Shown here: piece by piece, positions 42,595-50,928 of the stretch | How the letters are laid out: each line of letters starts with the position of its first letter | How positions within the stretch are numbered: the first letter of the stretch is position 1 | DNA from: CAWKGV01 sp963849305 | GTDB taxonomy: Bacteria; Pseudomonadota; Alphaproteobacteria; Acetobacterales; Acetobacteraceae | Length of the DNA: 64,000 bases | Reading direction: 5' to 3' | Assembly: GCA_963849305.1 (NCBI GenBank) | Contig: CAWKGV010000002.1 | Location: 372,001 to 436,000 of the forward strand | Notes under the pieces: generated by a model | What the model was told of the DNA's origin: nothing | What the model saw: only the letters and a program-made list of their open reading frames with translations | Database searches by the model: none | Translations under genes and position numbers: made by a program

Positions 42595-44274
42595 TCACGC
42601 CGCGCAGCCCTCCTCGCGCAGCACTTCGACCACAGCCGCCTCCGGCACGTCGCGCGCCGTGAACGCCTGGCCGATCCCGCGCGCCAGCACGAAGGTCAGC
42701 GCCCCGTCGCGCACCTTCTTGTCGTGCCGCATGTGGCCGATCAGCGCGGCCGCGGAGAAGCGGCGGTTGAGCATCCGCAGCTCCGCCGGCAACCCCGCCT
42801 CCGCGACATGGGCCACCGCCCGCTCGGCGTCCTCGGGGCCACAAAAGCCGAGCCGGGCCGAGAGCCGGAACGCCAGCCCGAGCCCGACTGCGACGCCCTC
42901 TCCATGCAGCAGGCCGCCGCCATAGCCGTACTCCGCCTCCAGCGCATGGCCGAACGTGTGGCCGAGGTTGAGCAGGGCGCGCCCGTCGGTGGGCTTCTCC
43001 TCCCGCTCGTCATCGCCCACAATCGCCGCCTTGAACGCGCAGGCGCGCAGAACCGCCTCGGCCTGCACCTCCGGCTCGCCCCCAAGCACCGCGCCGGCGT
43101 GTCGCTCGCACCAGGCGAACAGGTCCGCATCCCCGATCAGCCCGGCCTTGGCGATCTCGGCGTAGCCCGCCCGCAGCTCGCGGCTCGGCAGGGTCGCCAA
43201 GGCCGCGGTGTCGGCCAGCACCATGCGCGGCTGATGGAATGCACCCACGAGGTTCTTGCCCTGGGCGGTGTTCACGCCGGTCTTGCCGCCGACTGCGGAA
43301 TCGACCTGCGCCAGCAAGGTCGTCGGCACCTGGACGAAAGGCAGTCCTCGCAAGGTCGCCGCCGCCGCGAACCCGGCCAGGTCGCCCACCACGCCGCCCC
43401 CGAGTGCCACCACCGCCGTCTGCCGCTCCACCCGGGCCTCCAGCAGCTGGTCCACTACGCGCGCCCAGGTCGCGACGGTCTTCGACGCCTCGCCCGGCGC
43501 CACGATGATCGGGCTGGCCGTGATCGCCGTCTCCGCCAGGCCGCCGAGCAGGGTCGAGAGATGCAGCGGCGCCACGGTCTCGTCGGTGACCACGATCGCG
43601 CGCTTCTGCGGCAGCACCGGCGCGAGCAGGGCGCCGGCGCGCGCCAGCAGGCCCACGCCCACGACCACCTCGTAGCTCGTGGCGGCCAGCCGCACCGCCA
43701 GCCGGCGCGGCGGCCGCCATTCGCGCAGCGCGGCCATCACCTGCGTCGTCGTCGCTTCCGGGCTTTCGTCGCCGCACTGCACGATCACGTCGGCCTCCGC
43801 GTAAATGGGATGGCGCTGGGTCATCAGCCGCCCTAGGATCTCGCCCGGCTCGCCGCCGGCCAGTAGCGGCCGATGGTCGCGCCCGGCCACCCGGCGCACC
43901 AGGGTCGGCACCGAGCAGCGCAGCCAGACCGATACCGCCGATGCCCGGGTCGCCGCCCGCGTCTCGGGGTCCATGAAGGCGCCGCCGCCATAGGCCAGCA
44001 CCATCGGCTCGCCCCCGAGCAACCGGCGGATCACCCGGCGCTCGCCGTCGCGGAAGGCCTGCTCGCCATAGCGGGCGAACAGCTCGGGGATGGTGCAGCC
44101 CGCCGCCGCCTCGATTTCCGCGTCCGCATCCCGGAATGGCAGGCCGAGCCGGGCGGCGAGCCGGCGTCCGATCGACGTCTTGCCGGCGCCCATAAGGCCC
44201 ACCAGAGCGATGGTGCGCCCCGCCAGCCGATCCGGCAACGGAACCAATTCCCTCACGACGATGTTGCGCGGCAT
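42595..44274 (-). CDS. aroKB: Bifunctional shikimate kinase / 3-dehydroquinate synthase
   Basis: Fused shikimate-pathway enzyme, 559 residues. Residues 1-185 are shikimate kinase (AroK): Walker A LVGLMGAGKTSIGRRLA near residue 24, substrate-binding DADAEIEAAAG and the GGGAF motif. Residues 195-555 are 3-dehydroquinate synthase (AroB) with PGEASKTVATW, GGGVVGDLAGFAAAT-like NAD-binding motif, DSAVGGKTGVN and metal ligands in LNLGHTFGHALEAEYGYG. The fusion is known in Rhodospirillales. The start at 44274 (MPRNIVVREL) is preferred to one 13 codons upstream. Confidence 0.95.
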   Translation of the reverse strand: MPRNIVVRELVPLPDRLAGRTIALVGLMGAGKTSIGRRLAARLGLPFRDADAEIEAAAGCTIPELFARYGEQAFRDGERRVIRRLLGGEPMVLAYGGGAFMDPETRAATRASAVSVWLRCSVPTLVRRVAGRDHRPLLAGGEPGEILGRLMTQRHPIYAEADVIVQCGDESPEATTTQVMAALREWRPPRRLAVRLAATSYEVVVGVGLLARAGALLAPVLPQKRAIVVTDETVAPLHLSTLLGGLAETAITASPIIVAPGEASKTVATWARVVDQLLEARVERQTAVVALGGGVVGDLAGFAAAATLRGLPFVQVPTTLLAQVDSAVGGKTGVNTAQGKNLVGAFHQPRMVLADTAALATLPSRELRAGYAEIAKAGLIGDADLFAWCERHAGAVLGGEPEVQAEAVLRACAFKAAIVGDDEREEKPTDGRALLNLGHTFGHALEAEYGYGGGLLHGEGVAVGLGLAFRLSARLGFCGPEDAERAVAHVAEAGLPAELRMLNRRFSAAALIGHMRHDKKVRDGALTFVLARGIGQAFTARDVPEAAVVEVLREEGCAA

Positions 44275-44353
44275 GGCGCCGGACGCTAGCACAGGGGCCG
44301 AGCCGGAGGCCAAACGGGCCCGAGTCTCGCAGGGTTCGACCGCAGGTGAGGTG

Positions 44354-44500
44354 ATGGCCCGCGTCTTCGTGATTGCCGCTGCGGGTGGGCTAGCGTTGCT
44401 GGCCGTCGGTGGCGTGGTTTACCTCGGCGCCTTCCCGCCGACCCCGGTGTCGCATTCGGTCCAGAAAGTGCTGCCGAACGACAGCTTCCGCGCACCCTGA
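44354..44500 (+). CDS. Small membrane protein upstream of xerD
   Basis: 48 residues: MARVFVIAAAGGLALLAVGGVV forms a single membrane segment, followed by a short proline-rich tail ending VLPNDSFRAP. GTGAGGTG precedes the ATG. Position between divergent aroKB and xerD, 14 bases before the xerD start, and protein-like codon use support it being real; a small lipoprotein-like or membrane-anchored role is possible but unknown. Confidence 0.6.
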   Translation: MARVFVIAAAGGLALLAVGGVVYLGAFPPTPVSHSVQKVLPNDSFRAP

Positions 44501-44514
44501 GCCGGGACGCGGGG

Positions 44515-45396
44515 TTGGAGCGCCATATCGAGGCGTTCCTGGAGATGCTCGCGGCGGAGCGCGGCGCCGCGCGCAACACGCTGGAGGCGTATCGGGCCGA
44601 CCTTGCCGATTTCGCCCGGTTCGCCGCCGCCTCCGGCGCCGGACCAGCGGCGGCCGACGCCACGCTGTTGCACGGCTACATGGCAGAACTGCACCGCGCC
44701 GGCCTGTCGGCCCGCACCGCCGCCCGCAGACTGTCGGCGCTACGCCAGTTTCATCGCTTTCTGCTGCGCGAGGGGATGCGGGCGGACGATCCGACCAGCC
44801 TGCTGGATGCGCCAAGGCTGCCCAAGCCGCTGCCCAAATACCTGTCGGAACAGGAGGTTGACGCGCTGCTCGGCGCGGCCGCGCGCCAGCCCGGCCTCAG
44901 GGGCGCGTTGGCGCTCGCGGCGCTGGAGGTCCTGTATGCCACCGGCCTTCGGGTCTCGGAGCTGCTGTCCTTGCGCCGGACGGCACTTTCGGGCGATGCC
45001 GCCGTGCTGCTGATGCGGGGCAAGGGCGGGCGCGAGAGGATCGTGCCACTATCGGACCCTGCCAAGCGGGCCGCTGCGGCGCTGGTCGCCGCCCAGCCGG
45101 AACCCTCGCCCTTCCTGTTCCCCGGCCGCGACGGTAGGCGCGCGCTGACCCGGCAGGGCTTTTGGCTGCTGCTCAAGCAAGTAGCGCTGGAGGCCGGGCT
45201 CGACCCGGCCCGCGTCTCGCCGCACGTGCTACGCCACTCCTTCGCCTCGCATCTGCTGGCGCGCGGGGCCGACCTGCGCAGTCTCCAGCTCCTGCTCGGC
45301 CACGCCGACATCGCCACCACGGAGATTTATACCCATGTCCTGGCTGAGCGGCTGCGGCTGTTGGTCGAGCAGCACCATCCGCTGGCGCGGGGGTGA
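44515..45396 (+). CDS. xerD: Tyrosine recombinase XerD
   Basis: Site-specific recombinase for chromosome-dimer resolution at dif, 293 residues. The N-terminal SAM-like domain (AFLEMLAAERGAARNTLEAY) and catalytic domain are complete: Arg in ATGLRVSELLSL, Lys in GKGGRERIVPL, HVLRHSFASHLLARGAD and the GHADIATTEIYTHV segment with nucleophile Tyr. The start is TTG at 44515. The accessory, element-rich region begins right after its stop. Confidence 0.92.
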   Translation: MERHIEAFLEMLAAERGAARNTLEAYRADLADFARFAAASGAGPAAADATLLHGYMAELHRAGLSARTAARRLSALRQFHRFLLREGMRADDPTSLLDAPRLPKPLPKYLSEQEVDALLGAAARQPGLRGALALAALEVLYATGLRVSELLSLRRTALSGDAAVLLMRGKGGRERIVPLSDPAKRAAAALVAAQPEPSPFLFPGRDGRRALTRQGFWLLLKQVALEAGLDPARVSPHVLRHSFASHLLARGADLRSLQLLLGHADIATTEIYTHVLAERLRLLVEQHHPLARG

Positions 45397-45415
45397 AAGG
45401 GCGGAGCCCATCGTG

Positions 45416-45518
45416 GTGTACACATGCCCCCTGCGGCGGGTTTCGGCACGCGAACCAAGTGTACACATCCGCCTATCTCAGTGGCACTGGTGTACACCAG
45501 CCGTTAACCAGTCATTCA
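45416..45518 (+). repeat. Triple GTGTACAC element, copy A
   Basis: Three perfect GTGTACAC palindromes at 45416-45423, 45459-45466 and 45490-45497 (start-to-start 43 and 31 bases), the third enlarged to CTGGTGTACACCAG, followed by GCCGTTAACCAGTCATTCA. Copy B at 60310-60412 has the same spacing, length and tail. No gene lies inside. The layout resembles multiple-box ends of IS21-type elements, but this is inference. Confidence 0.8.
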
Positions 45519-45598
45519 CACATGCGCCGCAGGGCCAAGGGGGGGCCAAAACGATAAGGCGGATGTCATACCAGCGTCCGCGTTCGATGACCGCTTTC

Positions 45599-46410
45599 GG
45601 CCGATGCTTTGAAAAAGGGTTGAGCGGCTTCGTAGGGCCTGATTCGCTCCTGGCCGGTCCAGCGAGGGCGCGCCGATGATGGGCGAGCGGACAATTCTGT
45701 AGGGGGCGCTGTTCTACAGCTTCAACCTCGACCGCCAGGTGCCAACGGACCACCTGCTGCGCTCGATCGACCGCGTTGTGGACCTGTCCGGCGTTCGCCA
45801 GCACCTTCAGTCCTTTTGCAGTAGCATCGGCCGCCCCTCGGTCGACCCCGAGCTCATGATCCGTATGCTGATTGTCGGCTGCTGCTTCGGCGTACGCTCC
45901 GCGGGATCGAGCCGCACATCCCAGTGTTCGACAAATCAGCTCGCAAGGACGGGTCTTTGTCACGTGCCGATTTCACCTACCACCATGCAGGTCGATACCG
46001 ATACTTGTCGGCGAGGCAAGCTGCTGACCACGCGCGGCACGCTGGTGAACGACGGCGCGACCCTGATCTGCCGCGCTAGCAAGTTCGACCGCACGTCCTG
46101 CGAGCTGAAGCCGCGCTGCGGCCCCAACACGCCGGCGCGCAAGGTGCCGCGAAGCATCTACGAGGGTGCGCGGGACATGGCCCGCGAGATCGCCGAACCG
46201 ATGCCTACGTCGGCTCCAGGCGAGAGCGGAAGAAGATCGAGATGCTGTTCGCCACCTCAAACGCATCCTGCGTTTGGACCGGCTGCGGTTGAGAGGACCC
46301 TGCGGTGCCCAAGACGAGTTCCTCCTTGCCGCTACCGCCCAGAACCTACGCAAGCTCGCCAAGCTGATGCCGCTCCCTCAGCCGGCAACAGGCTGAAGCC
46401 AGCATCGGCC
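45599..46410 (+). mobile_element. IS1182-family element, internally deleted copy A
   Basis: Ends in inverted GGCCGATGCT (45599-45608) and AGCATCGGCC (46401-46410). Inside is a broken plus-strand IS1182-family transposase gene. The element is 812 bases, about half the expected length. Copy B lies in opposite orientation at 49400-49798. No target duplication was recognised. Confidence 0.8.
45676..46396 (+). pseudogene. IS1182-family transposase, deleted and frameshifted
   Basis: Starts MMGERTIL and then has an in-frame TAG, followed by ALFYSFNLDRQVPTDHLLRSIDR, DLSGVRQHL and RPSVDPELMIRMLIVGCCFG, the N-terminal domain of IS1182/IS5-type transposases. The sequence then jumps to GIEPHIPVFDKSARKDGSLS near the C-terminal third, so the central catalytic region is deleted near 45900. 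The C-terminal part continues through frame changes as NTPARKVPRSIYEGARDMA and HLKRILRLDRLRLRGP...FLLAATAQNLRKLAKL. It cannot encode an active enzyme. Confidence 0.85.
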
Positions 46411-46547
46411 ATGTCCCGCCGTGAGAGCCCTCGGCCCGAACAGCGCCTTTAGCAACACAATCGGTGGAAAGCGGACGTAAACTACCAGCTGCGCCGAGGT
46501 CCGCTAGGCGCCCATACCGGACCTAGATGCCGCTTCCAAGGACCAAC

Positions 46548-47781
46548 TCATATCATATCCCGCCTGGCTTGATGCCGTAGGTCCAGCGATGAACGACTGG
46601 TGTGCGGTTGATCTCACCGATTGCGTCCATGATCCGTTGGCTGAGTTCGTCCTGTGAGGCGACCCGAATGTGGCGCAGCACCGAACGCGCCAGCTTGGAG
46701 AAGAAGCCCTCGATCAGATTCAGCCATGACGCATGCGTGGGCGTGAAAACGAATTGAAAGCGTCCCTCGCGCTGTTCCGCGAGCCAGGCGCGAACGGCCT
46801 GGGAGGTATGGGCCGAGTGGTTGTCGAGGATCAGCCGGAGAGCCGTGTGGGCGGGATAGCTCCGGTCGAGATCTTCGAGGAAGGCAATGAACTCCGCCGA
46901 GCGGTGCCGCTTCTCCACCCGCGCATGCACCTTGCCGGTCAGCAGATCGATGCCCGCCAGCAGCGATACCGTGCCATGGCGGACATATTCGTGGTCGCGG
47001 GCCAGGCAGGCGTGTTGACCCGGTTTGGGCGGCAGATCCGGCGCCGTGGTGCCGACCGCCTGCACCCCGGGTTTCTCGTCATAGGAGATCACGGCCACCA
47101 TCCGCGGCTCCTCAGGCTGCGCCTGGCGCTGCACCTCTACCTCCTGGTAGACGCAGAGGACATCAGCCTTCTTGCGGTCGAAGTCGGGATCACGCCGCTC
47201 CAGATAATAGCGCACCTTGTGCGGCTTGACCTCGTTCGCAGCCAGCATCTTGCACAGCGTTCCCTGTGCCAGCCTGGCGAGACAGGCATGTCCCGCCGCC
47301 GCGCCATGCTCGCGGACGTGCCGTGCCAGCAGCCGCGTGGTCCACAACTCATGCGGATGGCCCACCTCGAGCGGCTTGCGGCACGCCAATTCGACCACCC
47401 AGGTTCTCGCTTCCGCCGTGATGACCCGCTCCCGCCCGGGGCGTGGGCGGTCTTTGAGGGCCGCCATCACCCCCAGCCGCACCGCGCGGTCGAGACATCG
47501 CTCCACCGTCTGGTGGGTCACGCCAACCGATTGGCCGACGGCGTAAAACGACGGCGTGGCGCGATACGCGAGCAGCATCCGTGCCCGCTCGACCCGACTC
47601 GCCGAGGCCTTGCGGGATCGGGCAATCGCCTGCAATTGCATGAGCTCTTCGTCAGTGATCGTCAGTTCAACCTGCCGGCGCGGCGGTGCCATCGCGTAAG
47701 GCTCGCTTCTGTGTTCCAGGCGATGGCTACAGACCGCCCCGTGGTCAGGGGAATCCCCGATATGAGCGGGTCTCGATATGA
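46548..47781 (-). mobile_element. IS630-family element
   Basis: Candidate ends are TCATATCATATCCCGC (46548-46563) and the inverted partner GCGGGTCTCGATATGA (47766-47781), matching at 12 of 16 positions. The transposase stop lies inside the left end, as usual for compact insertion sequences. The 1234-base length is normal. Flanking TA duplication could not be confirmed. Confidence 0.7.
46553..47692 (-). CDS. IS630-family transposase
   Basis: DDE transposase of the IS630/Tc1-like group, 379 residues, apparently intact. The N-terminal helix-turn-helix region covers ELMQLQAIARSRKASASRVERARMLL-type and SVGVTHQTVERCLDRA segments. The catalytic domain shows VISYDEKPGVQA, LRLILDNHSAHTS near residue 285 and PTHASWLNLIEGFFSKL with the final acidic residue. 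The start at 47692 (MAPPRRQVEL) is chosen because the longer frame upstream is unrelated. It lies inside the interval between the two IS1182 remnants. Confidence 0.88.
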   Translation of the reverse strand: MAPPRRQVELTITDEELMQLQAIARSRKASASRVERARMLLAYRATPSFYAVGQSVGVTHQTVERCLDRAVRLGVMAALKDRPRPGRERVITAEARTWVVELACRKPLEVGHPHELWTTRLLARHVREHGAAAGHACLARLAQGTLCKMLAANEVKPHKVRYYLERRDPDFDRKKADVLCVYQEVEVQRQAQPEEPRMVAVISYDEKPGVQAVGTTAPDLPPKPGQHACLARDHEYVRHGTVSLLAGIDLLTGKVHARVEKRHRSAEFIAFLEDLDRSYPAHTALRLILDNHSAHTSQAVRAWLAEQREGRFQFVFTPTHASWLNLIEGFFSKLARSVLRHIRVASQDELSQRIMDAIGEINRTPVVHRWTYGIKPGGI

Positions 47782-48201
47782 ACAGGTTATGAATGGTAGG
47801 CTCGATCCTTGTCGTTCCCAGAAGCGAGCGTTTTTTGAGATGAGCAGCTTGAGCCCCAATTCCGTGATGGGGAGTTTTGCGACCGTCCGCTCTGGGTCTA
47901 TTGCGCGGGAAATCGGACATAAGCACGCAAACCATGTTGACCCGAGGGCATCGGAAAACCGTTTTGTGGCAAGACGCCCTCGTCTGAAAGGTGTCGGGTG
48001 TGTCTCTTCAAGCGATCTCCGATTGCCGGCAGAAGCCAAGGCGGCTTCCCCTGCGGTGCGCTCTGTGTGACGGCATTCCGTGTTGCGTGATCGCTCGGGA
48101 TCGCGATATCTTGGTTTGAGCGAATTCGCTCTGTTCCCGCATCTATGACTCCGGTTCGTGATCATCTGAAACAAGTTCCTAGAAACAGCGGAGATTTTGG
48201 G
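47782..48201. other. Non-coding stretch between IS630 and peroxidase gene
   Basis: About 420 bases with lower GC than the surrounding chromosome. Open frames here are not convincing. It probably holds the promoter of the peroxidase gene; nothing specific was recognised. Confidence 0.35.
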
Positions 48202-49209
48202 ATGTCAGGGAAGAGTTGGGACAGAGTGCCGATCGACGCGCAGAGCGTCGACGCTCCGCTGTCGCTAGCGGCAGTCTTTCTTGTGGTCACCGTCGCGAGT
48301 GAACAGACCGCTCTCGCGAAGGTCTCCTCGGTACTCGGTGGGCTTGACGATCTCGTCAAGACTGTTGGATTCCGTCATCTTTCCGGCCGACTGTCGTGCA
48401 TTGCCGGGATCGGTCGCGATCTATGGGATCGTCTCCATTCAGACAGGCGGCCGCAGGAACTGAGACCGTTTGCGCCGATTAGGGGAACGGTTCATGCGGC
48501 GCCGTCAACACCGGGCGACCTTCTCTTCCATATCCGATCCGAACGTCCCGATTTGTGCTTTGAGTTTGAACGCATTCTGCTCGACAGTTTTGGTGCCGGC
48601 GTCACTGTCGTCGACGAAGTTTCAGGCTTTCGATATTTCGATGCGCGTGACCTTCTTGGCTTTGTCGACGGCACGGCTAACCCGACCGGCCTCGATCTGC
48701 CCGCCTCGGCGCTCGTCGGCAATGAAGATGCTGACTTCGCCGGAGGCAGCTATGTCGTCGTTCAGAAGTATCTACACGATCTCAACGCGTGGGTGCGGAT
48801 TCCAACGCGTCTCCAGGAGGAGATCATCGGTCGCACGAAGATAGACAATATCGAAATCGATGATGACGACGCTCCGCGCAAATCGCACAAGTCGCTGGCC
48901 ACCATCGTAGATGCCAATGGAAACGAATATGACATCCTGCGCGACAACATGCCCTTCGGCCGACCAGGACGACAGGAATTCGGAACCTACTTTATCGGTT
49001 ATTCCCGATATCTTTGGGTGATCGAGAAGATGCTGCAACGAATGTATATCGGTGACCCGCCGGGAGCTTACGACCGACTGCTTGATTTCTCGACGCCGCA
49101 TACTGGCACGACGTTCTTCGCTCCAGCCCGCTCCACGCTGCAAACGCTTGTTCAAGCGGCGCAGGAGAAACTTACGGCCGCTCGATCGGCTGATGCGCCA
49201 CCGCATTGA
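48202..49209 (+). CDS. DyP-type (YfeX-like) heme peroxidase
   Basis: Dye-decolorizing peroxidase, 335 residues. The distal motif GFVDGTANP (GxxDG) lies near residue 155; the proximal histidine is probably in the region after ALVGNEDADFAGGSYVVVQK, and NMPFGRPGRQEFGTYFIGYSR and a C-terminal TPHTGTTFFAP are family-typical. The ATG at 48202 has GGAG eight bases upstream; an earlier ATG at 48145 lacks one. Base composition and codon use are less GC-rich than in core genes, and the gene lies between IS1182 remnants and an IS630 element, so it is likely acquired. No encapsulin gene is nearby. Confidence 0.88.
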   Translation: MSGKSWDRVPIDAQSVDAPLSLAAVFLVVTVASEQTALAKVSSVLGGLDDLVKTVGFRHLSGRLSCIAGIGRDLWDRLHSDRRPQELRPFAPIRGTVHAAPSTPGDLLFHIRSERPDLCFEFERILLDSFGAGVTVVDEVSGFRYFDARDLLGFVDGTANPTGLDLPASALVGNEDADFAGGSYVVVQKYLHDLNAWVRIPTRLQEEIIGRTKIDNIEIDDDDAPRKSHKSLATIVDANGNEYDILRDNMPFGRPGRQEFGTYFIGYSRYLWVIEKMLQRMYIGDPPGAYDRLLDFSTPHTGTTFFAPARSTLQTLVQAAQEKLTAARSADAPPH

Positions 49210-49399
49210 AAGCGGGCAGCGATAGGTGGCGGCCGAAGCACCGTGGCTGAGACACCTGCTGTGAGGCCATGCATGCCAAAAAAGGGGACAATTTTGTGTG
49301 CCCACCGACATTGCGGCCGCGCTCGGAGGCCAGAAGCTGACGCCTGCTTTCGGGGCACAACATCGTAGCTATGAATGGCTTGATCTGGTCGTAAATCGC

Positions 49400-49798
49400 C
49401 GACCAGGAGGAACTCGTCTTGGGCACCGCAGGGTCCTCTCAACCGCAGCCGGTCCAAACGCAGGATGGGTTTGAGGTGGGCGCACAGCATTTCGATCTCT
49501 TCCGCTCTCGCCTGGAGACGACGTAGGCATCGGTTCGGCGATCTCGCGGGCCATGTCCCGTGCACCCTCGTAGATGCTTCGCGGCACCTTGCGCGCCGGC
49601 GTGTTGGGGCAGCAGCGCGGCGCGGTCGATCGAGCGCAGCAAGTGGTCCGTCGGCACCTGGCGGTCGAGGTTGAAGCTGTAGAACAGCGCCCGTTGCAGA
49701 ATTGTCCGCTCGCCCATCATCGCCGCGCCCTCGCTGGACCGGCCAGGAGTGAATCGGCCCTTCGAAGCTGGCTCAACCCTTTTTCAACAGCATCGGTC
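49400..49798 (-). mobile_element. IS1182-family element, deleted copy B (inverted)
   Basis: Reads on the minus strand from the end AGCATCGGTC (49789-49798). The transposase starts at 49720 (MMGERTILQRALFYSFNLDR) and after LLRSIDR jumps to the C-terminal NTPARKVPRSIYEGARDMA, ending at DEFLL near 49400. The deletion is larger than in copy A and the inner terminal repeat is missing. Sequence identity to copy A is high. Confidence 0.82.
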
Positions 49799-49963
49799 GG
49801 AAACCGACAATCAAACCTACCGCCGGCCCCGTTCGCTTGCCGTGCCCGCCCGTGCGGGCCATGTTCGGAGCAAGACCGGCTGCGGGCAGGTGCCACGGAT
49901 GCGGCACCTGCCCGGTGCAGCGGTGCGATTCTCTCAGAACGAGACAGGGGACCCAGCCAGCCG

Positions 49964-50928
49964 ATGAACGCGCCATTTGATCCGGGGCTGCTCGCGGACA
50001 TGAAGTTCGGCGTCGGCCAGCCGGTCCCGCGCAAGGAAGATCCCAAGCTCCTGCGCGGCGAAGGCCGCTATACCGACGACATCAACCTGCCCGGCCAGGC
50101 GTACGCCGTGATGGTCCGCAGCACCCACGCGCATGGCCGCATCCGCGCCATCGACACCGACGCCGCGAAGTCCATGTCAGGCGTGCTGGGCGTCTTCACC
50201 GGCACCGACCTGATCGCCGCCGGGCTCGGCAACATGCCGTCGGGCACAGCGTTCAAGAACCGCGACGGCTCCGAGATGCCCAAGCCCGCGCAACCGCCGC
50301 TCACCATCGACAAGGTGCGCTTCGTGGGCGATCCGGTGGCGGTCGCGGTCGCCGAGACGGCACAGCAGGCGAAGGACGCCGCCGAGGCCGTGTTCCTCGA
50401 CATCGACCCGCTGCCGGCCGTGACCACGGCGCGGGAGGCCGTTTCCGCCGGTGCGTCGCTGGTCCACGAGGCGACGCCCGGCAACGTGATCCTCGATTTC
50501 CACCACGGTGACACCGAGGCGGTCGCGGCGGCCCTCGCCAAGGCGGCCCATGTGACGCGGATGCGGGTCCGAAACAGCCGCGTGGTCGTCTGCCCGATGG
50601 AGCCCCGCGCCGCCATCGGCGCCTATGAGCCGGAGGGCGGGCGTTGGACGTTGCACCTCGGCTGCCAGGGCACGTTCCCGATGCGCCAGCTCTTGTCGGT
50701 GCCGCTCAAGACCCCGGTCGACAACGTCCGCGTGCTCACCGGCAATGTCGGCGGCTCATTCGGGATGAAGGCGTCCTGCTATCCGGAATACATCGCCATC
50801 CTGCACGCCGCGCGCGTGCTCGGCCGGCCGGTGAAGTGGCGCGACGAACGCTCCGAGAGCTTCCTGTCCGACAGCCACGGCCGCGACCACGACATGGAGC
50901 AGGAGCTGGCCCTGGACGCGGACGGCCG
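49964..50928 (+). pseudogene. Xanthine/CO-dehydrogenase-type molybdenum subunit, 5' part (split by IS256)
   Basis: First 321 codons of a CoxL-like subunit: MKFGVGQPVPRKEDPKLLRG, then the a/b hammerhead with GEGRYTDDINLPGQAYAVMV and KVRFVGDPVAVAVAET, and the start of the molybdopterin domain (VGGSFGMKASCYPEYIAIL). The gene is interrupted after codon GGC/CG of ...DADGR by an IS256-family element. The remaining part resumes at 52569. Removing the element and one copy of GACGGCCG restores one 789-residue frame. No FAD or Fe-S subunit genes adjoin it; the upstream side is IS1182 debris. Confidence 0.88.
50921..50928 (+). repeat. Target-site duplication, left copy
   Basis: GACGGCCG, repeated at 52561-52568 on the other side of the IS256-family element. 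Eight bases is the usual duplication size for this family. Confidence 0.85.

Noticed and set aside
42208..43836. Plus-strand open frame across tRNA-Leu and aroKB
   Set aside because: Runs through a tRNA gene and antisense to aroKB; composition is shadow-like.
44515..45518. dif site next to xerD
   Set aside because: The GTGTACAC boxes near xerD lack the 11-6-11 dif layout and recur 15 kb away.
46733..48070. Plus-strand open frame opposite the IS630 transposase
   Set aside because: Antisense shadow of an intact transposase.
47662..48174. 170-codon minus-strand frame between IS630 and peroxidase
   Set aside because: Partly overlaps the transposase N-terminal region and shows no family; not enough support.
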